Part shown: positions 54,806 to 62,024 of the stretch, piece by piece
Numbering within the stretch: position 1 is the stretch's first letter
Layout: the number at the start of each line of letters is the position of its first letter
NCBI GenBank assembly: GCA_021208685.1
Contig: JAJOJJ010000035.1
Span: 1-62,024 of the forward strand
Length of the DNA stretch: 62,024 nt
Direction of reading: 5' to 3'
Origin: Saccharospirillaceae bacterium
GTDB lineage: Bacteria > Pseudomonadota > Gammaproteobacteria > Pseudomonadales > Oceanobacteraceae
Notes under the pieces: model-generated
Seen by the model: only the letters and a program-made list of their open reading frames with translations
Database searches by the model: none
What the model was told of the DNA's origin: nothing
Made by a program: the position numbers and the translations under genes

Positions 54806-55335
54806 AAAGAATTCGCCTGTGTGTTTTTGGTCTTACTAAACTCGCACAGCATTGTGAATACCGCGTTGCGCTGCGGTTACGACTCTGGGTCAGAACAATG
54901 AATAACGAGTGTATTTTTATTGTTTTAAAACCGTCACGACGACCGTGATGGCAGTAGCCTAATAACTGGCAGGCACTGCCGACAATACGTCTTCCGGCAC
55001 TTGGCCTGAATAGCTGCGGATTAATTTCAAACTGTCCCGAACGGTGAATACGGCGACTTTTTTAGTCCATCATTAAAAAGATATCTATTAACGATGCCGT
55101 CATTTACCACACTGGCCAGACCATACCTGAAAGCAAAAATAACCGGAAAATCATGAGATCAGCCGATTTATGGAAATAATAAACGAGCAGCAACGACGGC
55201 GATTTTCCACCCTTTCCCGCAGTATGTATTCTGCAGCGGTAAGATACTGATATCCTTATTGGCTAAGAACATTGTGCGCCGGTGCGGATCTGTTCTGCTA
55301 CGCTCAGACTGAACTTTTTATACAGGATGTACGCC
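54806..55335. other. Divergent gap of 530 bases
   Basis: No gene supported. The sequence is A/T-rich in parts. It must hold the promoters of both flanking exported proteins. For the rightward gene an extended -10-like TGCTACGCT lies about 30-40 bases before the start. A weak TCACG/CGTGA stem lies at about 54930-54950. Confidence 0.35.
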
Positions 55336-55704
55336 ATGAAACGACCTCTGAGTTTTCTTCTGCTGACCGCTCTGGTTCCGGCCAGTGAAGCACTCGAAGC
55401 AGACCGCGATGTTTGGATTAACGCCATGACCACAGCGCTGCCCAATGCGTTTTGTCAGCCGCAACAGTTTTTCCGTCAGTGTTTTGATATCAGCGAAGCG
55501 CTGTGTATGGAAACGGCAACCCAAACCACCCGTCAGTGCCTGCAACAATTTTCAGCGCAGTTCCCACAGGTATTTCAGCAACCGGCGGATGGTGCTTACT
55601 GGGGAACCAAAGTGGGTGAGTGTGCCGGCGAGGCGTATCAGTCAACACTGAGCAAAGCGTTTAAAAATACCGCCAAATGCAATGACGTAAACCAGTGGCT
55701 TTGA
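55336..55704 (+). CDS. Small secreted cysteine-containing protein
   Basis: 122 residues with a signal peptide (about 1-19, ending SEA). Six cysteines in the mature part (FCQ, QCF, LCM, QCL, ECA, KCN) suggest three disulfides. The remaining chain is helical. I do not recognise it. ATG 55336 has AGGA before it. A strong terminator follows. Confidence 0.65.
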   Translation: MKRPLSFLLLTALVPASEALEADRDVWINAMTTALPNAFCQPQQFFRQCFDISEALCMETATQTTRQCLQQFSAQFPQVFQQPADGAYWGTKVGECAGEAYQSTLSKAFKNTAKCNDVNQWL

Positions 55705-55737
55705 GCGGCATACAATCCGGTAAAAAAATAAAGTCGT

Positions 55738-55764
55738 AAAAAAACCCGCCGCAGCGGGTTTTTT
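55738..55764. terminator. Terminator between the small secreted protein and fba
   Basis: AAAACCCGC/GCGGGTTTT stem, loop CGCA, with T and A runs. It suits both converging genes. Confidence 0.85.
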
Positions 55765-55793
55765 ATGGCCGGTTAAACCAACGCGGTAAACGC

Positions 55794-56858
55794 TCAGTTT
55801 ACTTTGGCATTCAGCTCGCCACGGGCGTAACGCTGGTACATACCTTCCAGAGAGATCGGTTTGATCCTGGAAGCGTTACCGGCAGTACCGAAGGCTTCGT
55901 AACGGGCGACACAGATATCGCGCATTGCGGTTACGGTCTGGGCGAAAAATTTACGCGGGTCGAACTCGCTTGGGTGTTCCGCCATAAAGCGACGCATCGC
56001 ACCGGTTGAGGCCAGACGCAGGTCAGTATCGATGTTGACTTTACGCACACCGTACTTGATGCCTTCCACGATTTCTTCCACCGGTACACCGTAGGTTTCT
56101 TTAATGTCGCCACCGTACTGGTTAATAATCGCCAGCCACTCCTGCGGCACAGAAGAAGAACCGTGCATCACCAGATGGGTGTTCGGAATGCGCTTGTGGA
56201 TTTCCTTAATGCGGTCAATCGCCAGGATATCCCCTGTTGGTGGCTTGGTGAATTTGTACGCGCCGTGGCTGGTACCAATGGCAATGGCCAGAGCATCCAC
56301 CTGGGTGCGCTTCACAAAGTCAGCGGCTTCTTCCGGATCGGTCAGCATCTGGCTGTGATCCAGTACGCCTTCGGCACCAACACCGTCTTCTTCACCGGCC
56401 ATACCGGTTTCCAGCGAACCCAGACAACCCAGCTCACCTTCTACCGATACACCACAGGCGTGCGCCATTTCAACGGTACGACGGGTCACATCCACGTTGT
56501 ATTCGTAAGAGGTCGGGGTTTTGCCGTCTTCACCCAGCGAACCATCCATCATCACTGAACTGAAGCCCAGCTGGATAGAACGCTGACAGACGTCCGGAGA
56601 CGTGCCGTGATCCTGATGCATACACACCGGGATGTGCGGAAACTCTTCGATTGCGGCCAGAATCAGGTGACGCAGGAAAGGCGCACCTGCGTATTTGCGG
56701 GCACCGGCAGACGCCTGAACAATCACCGGAGAATCGGTTTTGTCGGCAGCTTCCATGATGGCGCGCATCTGTTCCAGGTTGTTCACATTAAATGCCGGTA
56801 CGCCGTAGCCGAATTCGGCGGCGTGATCCAGCATCTGACGCATGCTGATTAATGCCAT
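55794..56858 (-). CDS. fba: Class II fructose-bisphosphate aldolase
   Basis: 354 residues, zinc-dependent. Splits fructose-1,6-bisphosphate to dihydroxyacetone phosphate and glyceraldehyde-3-phosphate. Metal and substrate motifs include [41 protein letters not shown] and [12 protein letters not shown]. CbbA/FbaA long type. It follows pgk and a lipoprotein on the same strand, after a hairpin, and a palindrome precedes its start. Confidence 0.97.
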   Translation of the reverse strand: MALISMRQMLDHAAEFGYGVPAFNVNNLEQMRAIMEAADKTDSPVIVQASAGARKYAGAPFLRHLILAAIEEFPHIPVCMHQDHGTSPDVCQRSIQLGFSSVMMDGSLGEDGKTPTSYEYNVDVTRRTVEMAHACGVSVEGELGCLGSLETGMAGEEDGVGAEGVLDHSQMLTDPEEAADFVKRTQVDALAIAIGTSHGAYKFTKPPTGDILAIDRIKEIHKRIPNTHLVMHGSSSVPQEWLAIINQYGGDIKETYGVPVEEIVEGIKYGVRKVNIDTDLRLASTGAMRRFMAEHPSEFDPRKFFAQTVTAMRDICVARYEAFGTAGNASRIKPISLEGMYQRYARGELNAKVN

Positions 56859-56889
56859 GTCAAAATACCTTAATTGTGAAAATAGGCTG

Positions 56890-56906
56890 GCCGCTATTCT
56901 AGCGGC
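56890..56906 (-). promoter_or_regulatory. Palindrome over a -10-like box of fba
   Basis: GCCGCTA/TAGCGGC with a three-base centre. The minus strand reads TAGAAT in the middle, 32 bases before the fba start. This could be an operator overlapping the promoter or an mRNA 5' hairpin. Confidence 0.4.
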
Positions 56907-57106
56907 TTATGTTGTGGATAGAAACGGCTATTGGCCACTGTCCGCAACCTCATGCGCACTCCGCTGGCCGATGCCGCGGAGTATGTCAACCCGTCGTTCA
57001 TAAGCCAGTTTGTGCAGTGGCTGCGGCTGAATCATGCCACTATCCATTCGCGGGGATTCATCCCTGATTTCCGTTAATGACGCTTATCCATGGTCTGGAA
57101 AATGTC

Positions 57107-57138
57107 CGGGTTAAACCCGGCATCTGTCTGCCGGGTTT
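57107..57138 (-). terminator. Hairpin after the small lipoprotein
   Basis: AAACCCGGCA (57113-57122) pairs perfectly with TGCCGGGTTT (57129-57138). CCGGGTT/AACCCGG at its edge can form an alternative stem. The T-run is short, so it may only partly stop transcription into fba. Confidence 0.5.
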
Positions 57139-57144
57139 GATGCC

Positions 57145-57333
57145 TCAGAAGCCGCGCAATGTATCGTGCGGCAGTTGCTGAGGAACACCGGTGGCTTCAA
57201 AGGTACGGTTTTGCTGCTCGGCAGAGCCTTTGGCTGCGCTGTTATCATCCACGTTGTGCGGCACAGAACTGCAGGCCGCTATGGCTGAAGCCAGCAAAAT
57301 CATGCAACAGCGCACCATCATCCCACCGTTCAC
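57145..57333 (-). CDS. Small lipoprotein
   Basis: 62 residues from GTG 57333 (GTGA overlap with the pgk stop) or about 58 from ATG 57321. The lipobox is SAIAAC with Cys at about 21; the mature part is only about 40 residues, rich in Asn, Ser and Gln, and ends DTLRGF. No known family. It is probably an outer-membrane lipoprotein, and its place in a glycolysis operon is unexplained. Confidence 0.6.
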   Translation of the reverse strand: MNGGMMVRCCMILLASAIAACSSVPHNVDDNSAAKGSAEQQNRTFEATGVPQQLPHDTLRGF

Positions 57334-58493
57334 TGCTTGGCACGCGCTTCAAGAATGGCAACCGCTGGCAGCACTTTGCCTTCGACGAATTCCAGGAACG
57401 CACCACCACCGGTGGAGATGTAAGACACCTTTTCGGCGATGCCATATTTATCAACCGCCGCCAGGGTGTCACCACCACCGGCAATAGAAAAGGCATCGGA
57501 TTCGGCAATCGCCAGTGACAGGGCTTTCGTGCCTTCACCGAACTGGTCGAATTCAAACACGCCGACCGGACCGTTCCAGATAATGGTTTTGGCGCTCTTC
57601 AGCTGTTCGGCCAGTGCTTTGGCGGAATCCGGGCCGATATCGAAGATCATATCGTCGGCGTCTACCGCGTCAGCGCTTTTCAGTGTCGCGGCAGCCGATT
57701 CAGAGAATTCTTTACCGCAGACAACGTCCGTTGGCAGCGGAATAGAGACTTTTTCCATCAGCTTTTTCGCCGCCGGAATCAGGTCTTCTTCACACAGGGA
57801 TTTACCCACCGGCTTACCGGCAGCGGCCAGGAAAGTATTGGCAATACCACCACCGACGATGATCTGATCACACACATCCGACAGGCTTTCCAGTACTTCC
57901 AGTTTGGTCGACACTTTTGAGCCGCCAACGATGGCCACCAGCGGACGGGCCGGCGTTGCCAGGGCTTTGCCCAGTGCATCCAGTTCAGCGGCCAGCAACG
58001 GACCGGCACAGGCAACCGGTGCGAATTTAGCCACACCATGAGTAGACGCCTGAGCACGGTGTGCGGTGCCAAAGGCATCCATCACGAATACGTCGCACAG
58101 GGCGGCGTACGCCTGCGCCAGTTCGTCAGCGTCTTTGTTCTCGCCTTTGTTAAAGCGCACGTTTTCCAGCACGACCACTTCGCCAGCGGCTACATCTACG
58201 CCTTCGCGGAAATCATTAATCACCTTAACCTCACGGCCAAGCAATCCGGCCAGATGAGCGGCCACCGGCTTGATGGAAGACTCTTCGTCGTACACGCCTT
58301 CTTCCGGACGTCCCAGATGCGACATTACGATCACTTTCGCACCGGCATCCAGTGCCAGCTGAATGGTTGGCAGAGATGCACGGATACGTGCATCGGATGT
58401 GACCTTGCCGTTCTTCACCGGAACGTTCAGGTCTTCACGGATCAGAACACGCTTGCCGCTCAGATCCAGATCGGCCATTTTCAATACAGTCAT
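57330..58493 (-). CDS. pgk: Phosphoglycerate kinase
   Basis: 387 residues from ATG 58493, giving [26 protein letters not shown], as in E. coli. Substrate and nucleotide sites: the DLNVP loop, [21 protein letters not shown] and GGGDT. Transfers phosphate from 1,3-bisphosphoglycerate to ADP. It ends four bases into the lipoprotein start. Residues before 58493 are non-coding leader. Confidence 0.97.
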   Translation of the reverse strand: MTVLKMADLDLSGKRVLIREDLNVPVKNGKVTSDARIRASLPTIQLALDAGAKVIVMSHLGRPEEGVYDEESSIKPVAAHLAGLLGREVKVINDFREGVDVAAGEVVVLENVRFNKGENKDADELAQAYAALCDVFVMDAFGTAHRAQASTHGVAKFAPVACAGPLLAAELDALGKALATPARPLVAIVGGSKVSTKLEVLESLSDVCDQIIVGGGIANTFLAAAGKPVGKSLCEEDLIPAAKKLMEKVSIPLPTDVVCGKEFSESAAATLKSADAVDADDMIFDIGPDSAKALAEQLKSAKTIIWNGPVGVFEFDQFGEGTKALSLAIAESDAFSIAGGGDTLAAVDKYGIAEKVSYISTGGGAFLEFVEGKVLPAVAILEARAKQ

Positions 58494-58816
58494 GATAACC
58501 CCACTCACAATATCCATTAGCTGATGCCACCCGTGCTGCGGGTTCACTCCGTAAACCTGCAGCCACCGGGCGATGAAAAATTTGGGGCGCGATTATAGCA
58601 GCAAGCGCACGCCGACCCTAGCCCTGCGGGCAGCACCCTGCTGGCCTGATCGTCCCAATCTGACCAACCCTTATGGTGGTTATTGATAGAGCTTGCAGCT
58701 AGAATCGGCGATCTCTGTATGGCTCAACCCGGAGCGAGCCGTCGTTATACGTTCTGTCACAACATCAGCCGGGTTCGGCCAACGCTGAACAGGCCTGACT
58801 GCCAAAGGAAGATCCC
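58494..58816. other. Divergent gap with pgk promoter
   Basis: 323 bases without a gene. The minus-strand TATAAT at 58592-58597 has an extended TG (TGCTATAAT) and is the likely pgk -10. For the plus-strand gene AAGGAAG is the ribosome binding site; its promoter is not clear. Confidence 0.45.
58592..58597 (-). promoter_or_regulatory. Extended -10 box of pgk
   Basis: TGCTATAAT on the minus strand about 100 bases before the start. The -35 region is weak, which fits an extended -10. Confidence 0.5.
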
Positions 58817-59998
58817 ATGTTCAAATCCTGTTTACGCCTCGGCAGCCTGCTGCTGGCCACGTCACTGTCTTTGCCGGCGGTGGCACTGGAAGTCAAAGTA
58901 CTGAGCGCCATGGTTAAAGATGAAACCATCGCCGATGCCAAAATTACCTGGCAGCGCAACGGCGAAAGCTCTGTACGTGCCACATCCGCCGCTAATGGTA
59001 TGGCCAGCGCCAGCAACACCCTGTCCGATGATAGTGACACCACCATGATTATCGACAAGGCCGGTTACTCCACACTGGTGGTGAAGTGTCCATGTGATGG
59101 CTTTACCTTCGCCCTGTCACCGGTAATGCAGAACCTCGATGGCCTGCGTGTGGTACTGACCTGGGGCAGAACCCCCTCGGATCTGGACTCTCACCTGAGC
59201 TACCCGGCAAACCATGTGTACTACGTGAATAAACAGGGCCGTGATGCCAACCTGGATGTGGATGACACTGACAGCTACGGCCCGGAAACCATCACCATCG
59301 AGCAGAAGCACAACGGTGAACGCTACGTCTACGCTGTGCACGATTACACCAACCACAGCAGCAAATCCTCCAAAGCTCTGGCCAACAGCAATGCCCGTGT
59401 TCAGGTTTACGTCGGTCAGACACTGATCCGCACGTACACGGTTAAGCCGGATAAGACCGCGTCCAGCTGGGTGGTATTCGGCATCGATGACAACGGCGCC
59501 TTCCACGATATTGATCAGTACCTGAGCCTGAACCGTGAAGGTCTGGCCTCGCACCTCAACAGCCTGATCAGCGCGGCATCCTTCGAGAGCCACTCACTCA
59601 TCACCGACGCCATCAAAAGTGAAGCCAAACGCATCAATACCCGTGGTGAAAAACTCTATGGCGAGAAGAAACTGGAAGAAGCCATGTACGCGTTCCAGGA
59701 CGCTGTTAACCTTTACCCAGGCTTTGGCCAGGCCTACAGCAACCTGGGTCTGACGTATCAGAAGCTGGACCGTACCGCCGAAGCACTGTGGGCTAACCGC
59801 AAAGCCATCGAACTGGCGTCCGGTAACAGCAAGGCACGGGTTCAGGCCAGCAGCTATTACAATATTGCCCGTATTTATGAAGCCAGTGGCCGCTGGCAGG
59901 ATGCGCTGGACAATTTCCGCAAAGCCAAATCGCTGCGTGAACACAGTGCTTACGACAGCGGCATCACACGGATGCAGGAAAAACTGAATCAGCAGTGA
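58817..59998 (+). CDS. Exported DUF2135-like protein with TPR repeats
   Basis: 393 residues with a signal peptide (about 1-23). A carboxypeptidase-regulatory-like beta domain (about 24-95) is followed by a DUF2135/YfaP-like domain (about 105-225) with LRVVLTWGRTPSDLDSHLSYP and RYVYAVHDYTNHS. The last ~120 residues are TPR repeats (YSNLGLTYQKLDRTAEALWANRKAIEL). It is periplasmic and probably binds proteins or peptides. The strong ribosome binding site and terminator make it a single gene unit. Its role is unknown. Confidence 0.75.
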   Translation: MFKSCLRLGSLLLATSLSLPAVALEVKVLSAMVKDETIADAKITWQRNGESSVRATSAANGMASASNTLSDDSDTTMIIDKAGYSTLVVKCPCDGFTFALSPVMQNLDGLRVVLTWGRTPSDLDSHLSYPANHVYYVNKQGRDANLDVDDTDSYGPETITIEQKHNGERYVYAVHDYTNHSSKSSKALANSNARVQVYVGQTLIRTYTVKPDKTASSWVVFGIDDNGAFHDIDQYLSLNREGLASHLNSLISAASFESHSLITDAIKSEAKRINTRGEKLYGEKKLEEAMYAFQDAVNLYPGFGQAYSNLGLTYQKLDRTAEALWANRKAIELASGNSKARVQASSYYNIARIYEASGRWQDALDNFRKAKSLREHSAYDSGITRMQEKLNQQ

Positions 59999-60016
59999 GC
60001 TAAAACGGTGAAAACG

Positions 60017-60040
60017 AACCCCGCTCCTGCGGGGTTTTTT
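60017..60040 (+). terminator. Terminator of the TPR protein gene
   Basis: AACCCCGC/GCGGGGTT stem, loop of four, six T at the end. Confidence 0.85.
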
Positions 60041-60081
60041 ATTCCGCTGATCCCTTCTGGTTCATGGCAACAGGACATCCC

Positions 60082-61224
60082 ATGCGTTTTATTTTTCCGC
60101 TATTACTCGGCCTGATCATCAGTCCCCTCACTCTGGCCGCCGGGCCTGCCAAAGTCGCCACGCTGGAACGCAGCCTGTGGCCACAAGCGTTAACCAGTGC
60201 CGCGGCGTTTGACCGCGCATCTGCCGCTGAAATTCTGACCTTCGCCCGACTGCTGAATGCCACACCGCTGAGCAGCGCAGAGGAAATAAAGGCCTTCACT
60301 GATGTGGATAAGCCGGAAATGGCGAGCGTGGAGCTATGGCTGGCGAAAACCCGGCAGCGGCTGCTGACCAACTATGCCCAGGCCTGTGGTCAGTGTGCCG
60401 CGTCCGCCAGCTGGGCGACGTTAATAACGGCCAGCCAACAGCCTGTTGCCGACGGTTATCAGCAATGGGCCAGCGCCAGTGAGGCGTTCCAATTACGTTA
60501 TTTATATGAACAGGTTCGTCTGGCCGCGTTGTTCCCGCGCATTACCAGTGAAATTGAGACCGTACATGATCACGAAGTGAATGGTTTTGAACTACCCGAC
60601 CGCCAGTTTCTGCTGAGCTACGATGACGGCCCGGCACCCGACCGGTTACAGGATGGCTTAAAAGTAAACGGCACAGAGCAGTTGGTTAAAGCACTGGAAA
60701 GCGCTGGCATGCGTGCACAGTTTTTCGTACTGGGCGAACGTATTAAACAACAGAAAGCGCCGCAGGATTTTTACGCCAGCCAGTGTCTGGGCTCCCACGG
60801 TGAAGTCCATAAAAGCCACCAAAAATGGCAAGGCTGGGCCGATTCCATCAGCACCACACGCACCCGTCTGCATGCTTATCAGCCGGGCCCTTACTGGTTC
60901 CGCCCGCCTTACGGTCAGCGCAGCGAAGCTCTGACCACCGCACTGCAGCAGGCGGATGAAGGCGTGATGCTGTGGAATATCGACAGTCAGGACTGGAACC
61001 GTTCATTAAGCGATAAAGACGTTGAAGACCGGGTGATTACCCTGATGCTGTTATGGCGTCGCGGTATTATTCTTTACCACGATATTCACCCGCGGGCGCT
61101 GGCGAATTTAGCGGCATTGCAGACACTGCAGCAACAAACCGGACTGAACTGGCGCGACTGTCGCAGCCTGCGGCCACAAACCGCTGACCGTGCAACACCC
61201 CAAAACACAGGAACAAAACCTTGA
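60082..61224 (+). CDS. Polysaccharide deacetylase-like exported protein
   Basis: 380 residues from ATG 60082 (AGGA upstream; ATG 60064 is also possible). A signal peptide covers about 1-19 (LTLAA). The NodB fold has SYDDGPAP (the Asp pair), SHGEVHKSH (the H-x3-H type metal site) and FRPPYGQRS, with the helical N-terminal part of about 180 residues before it. It may remove N- or O-acetyl groups from a cell-wall sugar polymer. It overlaps the LysE-type gene by four bases. Confidence 0.85.
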   Translation: MRFIFPLLLGLIISPLTLAAGPAKVATLERSLWPQALTSAAAFDRASAAEILTFARLLNATPLSSAEEIKAFTDVDKPEMASVELWLAKTRQRLLTNYAQACGQCAASASWATLITASQQPVADGYQQWASASEAFQLRYLYEQVRLAALFPRITSEIETVHDHEVNGFELPDRQFLLSYDDGPAPDRLQDGLKVNGTEQLVKALESAGMRAQFFVLGERIKQQKAPQDFYASQCLGSHGEVHKSHQKWQGWADSISTTRTRLHAYQPGPYWFRPPYGQRSEALTTALQQADEGVMLWNIDSQDWNRSLSDKDVEDRVITLMLLWRRGIILYHDIHPRALANLAALQTLQQQTGLNWRDCRSLRPQTADRATPQNTGTKP

Positions 61225-61847
61225 ACAGTGAACTGTATCTTATATTTCTGGTGACAACCGTCCTGTTGATTATGGTTCCCGGCCCTTCTGCCATTACCGC
61301 TGCCAGTCAGGGGGCCAGCCATTCACAGGGCAAAGCCTTTTGGGGAGTACTGGGCATATCCTGCGCCGATGTGTTGTATTTTTCGCTGTCGGCCACCGGC
61401 ATTGCCTCGCTGATTATTGCCTCGGCCACCCTGTTCGCCCTGATTAAATGGGCAGGGGTCGCCTACCTGTTTTATCTGGGTATAAGCGCCATATTCAGCA
61501 ACGCTGGCCCCATTAATATCAGCCGCGAGACCAAGGTGAGCAAACGCGGAAAACTGTTTTATCAGGGATTAATCGTGCAGCTCGCCAACCCCAAGGCACT
61601 GCTCTATTTTTCTGCTCTGCTGCCACAGTTTATTGATCCGGCCAAACCGGTGCTGCTGCAACTGTTGATTATGGGGGCTTCCTGCCTGCTTGCCGACCTG
61701 CTGGTATACAGTGCGTTCAGTTATATGGGGAATCATCTGGCGCGCAAACAACTGAAAGCCCGGGTGATTAATGCGATTAATAAAACCGCAGGTTTAACTC
61801 TGATTGCGACCGGGGTCAGAATCGCGATGATGGAAGCTAAGAATTAA
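61221..61847 (+). CDS. LysE family exporter
   Basis: 208 residues from TTG 61221, coupled to the deacetylase stop (TTGA) with AGGA upstream. About six membrane helices. VPGPSAITAASQGASHSQGKAF and FYQGLIVQLANPKALLYFSALLPQFI are RhtB/LysE motifs. Exports an amino acid or similar small molecule; which one is unknown. Confidence 0.9.
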   Translation: MNSELYLIFLVTTVLLIMVPGPSAITAASQGASHSQGKAFWGVLGISCADVLYFSLSATGIASLIIASATLFALIKWAGVAYLFYLGISAIFSNAGPINISRETKVSKRGKLFYQGLIVQLANPKALLYFSALLPQFIDPAKPVLLQLLIMGASCLLADLLVYSAFSYMGNHLARKQLKARVINAINKTAGLTLIATGVRIAMMEAKN

Positions 61848-61876
61848 TCGTTGGCGGATAGCCTAAATAAAAAAAC

Positions 61877-61936
61877 CTGCCGAAGCACACTGCTGTTCCA
61901 CAGTTTGGAGTGACATCGTGTCACTCCAAACGGCAG
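61877..61936. repeat. Large palindrome at the window edge
   Basis: GTTTGGAGTGACA (61903-61915) pairs perfectly with TGTCACTCCAAAC (61919-61931), loop of three. CTGCCG (61877-61882) and CGGCAG (61931-61936) can extend it. It may act as a terminator for the LysE gene although no T-run follows directly. Confidence 0.6.
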
Positions 61937-62024
61937 CATTAGTCGACGACTGTTTTTCAATCTGAAACGCCTTTCCGGGGCAAGCCCCTGGCCCCCTGCA
62001 AGGAGAGGTATCTCCTTCCGATCC
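61937..62024. other. Noncoding end with further inverted repeats
   Basis: GGGGC/GCCCC (61977-61988) and AAGGAGA/TCTCCTT (62000-62017) stems lie close together. AGTCG/CGACT at about 61951-61961 is another. No gene is seen. The structure-rich sequence could be a repeat element or the start of a mobile or RNA feature cut by the window end. Confidence 0.35.

Noticed and set aside
54806-55335. Gene or tRNA in the large gap
   Set aside because: No frame over about 25 codons with a start site and no tRNA clover pattern was found.
61848-62024. Integron attC or IS end at the window edge
   Set aside because: Palindromes are present but core-site or transposase evidence is lacking, so it is kept only as a repeat observation.

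Overview
The window is chromosomal DNA of a Gram-negative gammaproteobacterium, most likely a marine Oceanospirillales-type organism. The evidence is the gene order nrdR-ribD-ribE-ribBA-ribH-nusB-thiL, the serB/AhpA-type arrangement, an arginine succinyltransferase (ast) operon, PilZ, GGDEF/EAL and chemoreceptor signalling genes, and several outer-membrane proteins. This assignment rests on gene content and recalled synteny only. No rRNA, tRNA, CRISPR array, insertion sequence or prophage was seen.

Layout. 1-9.0 kb: serB with a 56-residue ORF just upstream, an AhpA-like membrane protein with a cyclase-like domain, a porin followed by a small PstS-like protein, a DTW-domain tRNA modification gene coupled to uvrA, and a CsgD-like LuxR regulator. 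9.3-16.7 kb: yajR-ssb, a di-haem peroxidase, a FAH hydrolase coupled to a frameshifted moeA, a PilZ protein and ettA. 16.9-28.8 kb is an envelope and signalling stretch: a 1390-residue PAS-GGDEF-EAL protein overlapping a DUF3570 barrel gene, a DUF1501/DUF1592-type Tat and haem-lipoprotein pair, and an 846-residue surface-type protein that opens with a near-perfect ubiquitin domain. 28.9-37.5 kb: glyA, a di-iron-like hydrolase and the nrdR-rib-nusB-thiL operon. 37.6-41 kb: rsgA and small conserved genes. 41-47.7 kb: a class III aminotransferase divergent from an M20 hydrolase-astA-astD-astB operon. 47.7-55.7 kb: a LysR/NAD(P)-binding protein pair, a chemoreceptor, a parvulin-type foldase with a membrane partner, a phospholipase-C-like secreted protein and a cysteine-containing secreted protein. 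55.8-61.8 kb: fba, a small lipoprotein and pgk on the minus strand, then a DUF2135-like/TPR protein, a polysaccharide deacetylase and a LysE exporter. The last ~170 bases hold palindromes and no gene.

The standout is the gene at 26218-28758. After a signal peptide it begins with a domain identical to eukaryotic ubiquitin at 55 of 72 positions (hand, ungapped count). It lacks the Gly-Gly tail and the usual hydrophobic patch. It is fused to beta-sandwich regions, an acidic calcium-repeat stretch, a choice-of-anchor-U-like domain, an anchor-like helix, what looks like a second signal peptide, and an outer-membrane beta-barrel. This points to gene transfer from a eukaryote and display of ubiquitin on the cell surface.

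Functional links. The rib genes with thiL and nusB supply flavin and thiamine cofactors and transcription antitermination. Hydrolase-astA-astD-astB would degrade arginine by the succinyl pathway, but astC and astE are not in the window. The PAS-GGDEF-EAL protein, the PilZ protein and the CsgD-like regulator are all consistent with cyclic-di-GMP control of the cell surface.
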